From a virus: a stretch of DNA of 30,119 nt. Position numbers and translations under genes: made by a program. Shown here one piece after another: positions 29,170 to 30,119 of this stretch (positions are counted from its first letter, which is position 1; every line of letters starts with the position of its first letter). The notes below the pieces were generated by a model. The model did no database searches. It saw only the letters and a program-made list of their open reading frames with translations, and had not been told where the DNA came from. The stretch spans positions 1-30,119 of IMG/VR virus record IMGVR_UViG_3300028388_001400, one strand, 5' to 3'.

Positions 29170-29386
29170 TTACAAATTAAATTGGCCGGCGATACAATCC
29201 GCGGTCGAACACAAAACAGGATATACCCCCAGTAAACCGGATATTTCCGGGGAATTGGGCGTACATATTAACACGTTACAAGGTTGGACTAATTACGAGG
29301 TCCCCGCGGCGGTTAACCAAATGGTCCGGTTATCACATTTAACCGGTTTACCGATCAACGAATTATTAATCCACGCAAACAAATAA
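29162..29386 (+). CDS. Helix-turn-helix regulator
   Basis: A 74-residue protein that fits a Cro/XRE-type HTH fold: helices AIQSAVEHKTGY, then P-D-I-S-G-E-L-G-V-H-I-N-T-L-Q-G-W (recognition-helix-like), then V-N-Q-M-V-R-L-S-H-L-T-G-L-P-I-N-E-L-L. The final L-P-I-N-E-L-L motif is frequent at the end of XRE domains. It may regulate the early promoter. It sits in an early operon with a tight overlap to the gene before. Confidence 0.6.
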   Translation: MSNYKLNWPAIQSAVEHKTGYTPSKPDISGELGVHINTLQGWTNYEVPAAVNQMVRLSHLTGLPINELLIHANK

Positions 29387-29388
29387 CA

Positions 29389-29946
29389 ATGGAAAAACCC
29401 AAAAAAGAAACGACAACGAAAAACGGATTTTACAACCGATTAATGAACGTACAATTGAATTGTCCCAAAATCGATTTGGACGGTTCGGTTTCCTTTAACA
29501 ACACCCGGTACAAATACGCGACGTTGCCAAACGTGCTGAAAATCGTTCGCCCGCTATTGGCCGAAAATAAACTTATGGTTTACTGGATAATGGACGGCGA
29601 CGTTTTAAAATGCGTATTGCGCGACGTTAAGGGTACAAATTTTATCGAATCAACGACCACCGTACCAACCAGTACAAACCCGAAAGTTTATGGGGCCAAT
29701 ATCACCTACCTAAAAAGGTATTTATTACTGGGGTTGTTGGGTATTATGCCGGACGAAGACGACAGCGAAATAAACCGAAACGAGGCGGCCAGTAAACCCG
29801 CATTATCGGACGCCGGGTTTAATAGCGCGTTAAAACGAATCGGTCGCGGCGAATCGGGCGTTATTGACCAATGTAAAGCGTATTTTACGTTGACAGCGGA
29901 TCAGGAAACGTCGTTACATTTGGCAAAATTGACGTCCGAAAAATAA
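29389..29946 (+). CDS. erf: ERF-family single-strand annealing protein
   Basis: A 185-residue protein with the ERF-type core: Y-K-Y-A-T-L-P-N-V-L-K-I-V-R-P-L-L-A-E-N-K-L (about 42-64), G-A-N-I-T-Y-L-K-R-Y-L-L-L-G-L-L-G-I (about 102-119) and a closing D-E-D-D acidic stretch. ERF proteins anneal single-stranded DNA in phage recombination and replication. The truncated gene downstream looks like a YqaJ-type exonuclease, its usual partner. The C-terminal region (about 140-185) is variable. Confidence 0.8.
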   Translation: MEKPKKETTTKNGFYNRLMNVQLNCPKIDLDGSVSFNNTRYKYATLPNVLKIVRPLLAENKLMVYWIMDGDVLKCVLRDVKGTNFIESTTTVPTSTNPKVYGANITYLKRYLLLGLLGIMPDEDDSEINRNEAASKPALSDAGFNSALKRIGRGESGVIDQCKAYFTLTADQETSLHLAKLTSEK

Positions 29947-29980
29947 AAAGTAGTATATTATAACACCTAAAAATTAGATT

Positions 29981-30119
29981 ATGGAACAATTCGACGAATT
30001 CGAACGGGCGTTAATTGACGCCAAACACGAACAAAGTAAAAACGACGAAACGGCCTGGTTACAGGAACGCGCCGGTAAGTTTACCGCGTCCCAAATTGCC
30101 CCACTATTAACAAAGGGGC
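29981..30119 (+). CDS. YqaJ-like recombination nuclease (5' part, truncated by window end)
   Basis: Only 46 residues are present; the frame is open to the end of the window. The N-terminus (M-E-Q-F-D-E-F-E, then T-A-W-L-Q-E-R-A-G-K-F-T-A-S-Q-I-A-P-L-L) matches the start of YqaJ-type phage exonucleases (W-x-x-x-R-x-G-x-F/I-T-A/G-S). The pairing with the ERF gene makes the assignment firm in context. The leader carries a C-T-A-A-A-A-A-T-T-A-G-A-T stretch similar to the one in the promoter repeat. Confidence 0.7.
   Translation, partial: MEQFDEFERALIDAKHEQSKNDETAWLQERAGKFTASQIAPLLTKG

Noticed and set aside
1-30119. CRISPR arrays, tRNA genes, integrase or transposase
   Set aside because: No regularly spaced repeats, cloverleaf sequences or recombinase motifs were found by reading; the repeats present are pairs only.
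1-30119. General lack of restriction-site avoidance (GTCGAC, CGATCG, GAATTC and GGCC look frequent)
   Set aside because: Noticed by eye only; without counts against a background model it cannot be claimed as evidence for DNA modification.

Overview
The window looks like about 30 kb of a tailed (siphovirus-like) bacteriophage of a Bacteroidota host. Every gene I can support lies on the + strand, packed with ATGA/TAATG stop-start overlaps. The Bacteroidota assignment rests on several signs: A-rich leaders without clear GGAGG sites, a promoter resembling the Bacteroidota TTG / TAnnTTTG type, a BACON-like domain in a tail protein, a DUF285/BspA-like adhesin, a tape-measure C-terminus and a sigma-like protein of the kind seen in Bacteroidota phages, and an ERF plus YqaJ-like recombination pair. 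No integrase, repressor, tRNA or CRISPR array was seen. All family names are from recognition of the translated sequence, not from a database search.

Layout. 1-1.75 kb: small accessory genes behind a promoter-like 50-bp repeat, including a predicted lipoprotein, a predicted outer-membrane protein and a small AT-rich gene bracketed by 17-bp direct repeats. 1.77-3.77 kb: a sigma-70-like regulator whose start codon abuts a terminator-like hairpin, two paralogous HeH/Rho-N-like proteins and several very small genes. 3.8-5.4 kb: terminase small and large subunits. 5.4-13.75 kb: tail module (chaperone with a probable -1 frameshift, HK97 gp10-like protein, large tail proteins, tape measure). 13.8-16.9 kb: head module (XkdF-like protease/scaffold fusion, decoration-like protein, major capsid protein) ending in a tail-tube-like protein and a terminator. 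17.0-20.7 kb: portal module, with a GNAT-like domain inside a portal/MuF-like fusion, a connector and a second tail-tube-like protein. 20.7-26.5 kb: fibre and adhesin genes with carbohydrate-binding and beta-propeller-like repeats, part of it compositionally foreign. 26.6-28.74 kb: lysis region (holin-like protein, DUF5675 candidate lysin, overlapping spanin-like genes). 28.74-30.12 kb: terminator, second copy of the promoter repeat, then early genes (small protein, HTH protein, ERF annealing protein, truncated YqaJ-like nuclease).

Two observations stand out. First, a conserved 34-bp element (ATAACAAAA, 11 variable bases, TTGTTTTATTARTA) occurs exactly at the start of the tail, head and portal modules; together with the phage sigma-like gene this suggests a dedicated late-gene control system. 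Second, the portal gene carries a GNAT acetyltransferase-like domain between portal core and MuF-like domain, preceded by a linker (FDPNQPRDKDGKWTDGG) of the type that introduces effector domains in phage head proteins. The gene order is also unusual: the tail genes sit between terminase and capsid, and the portal lies downstream of the capsid gene.
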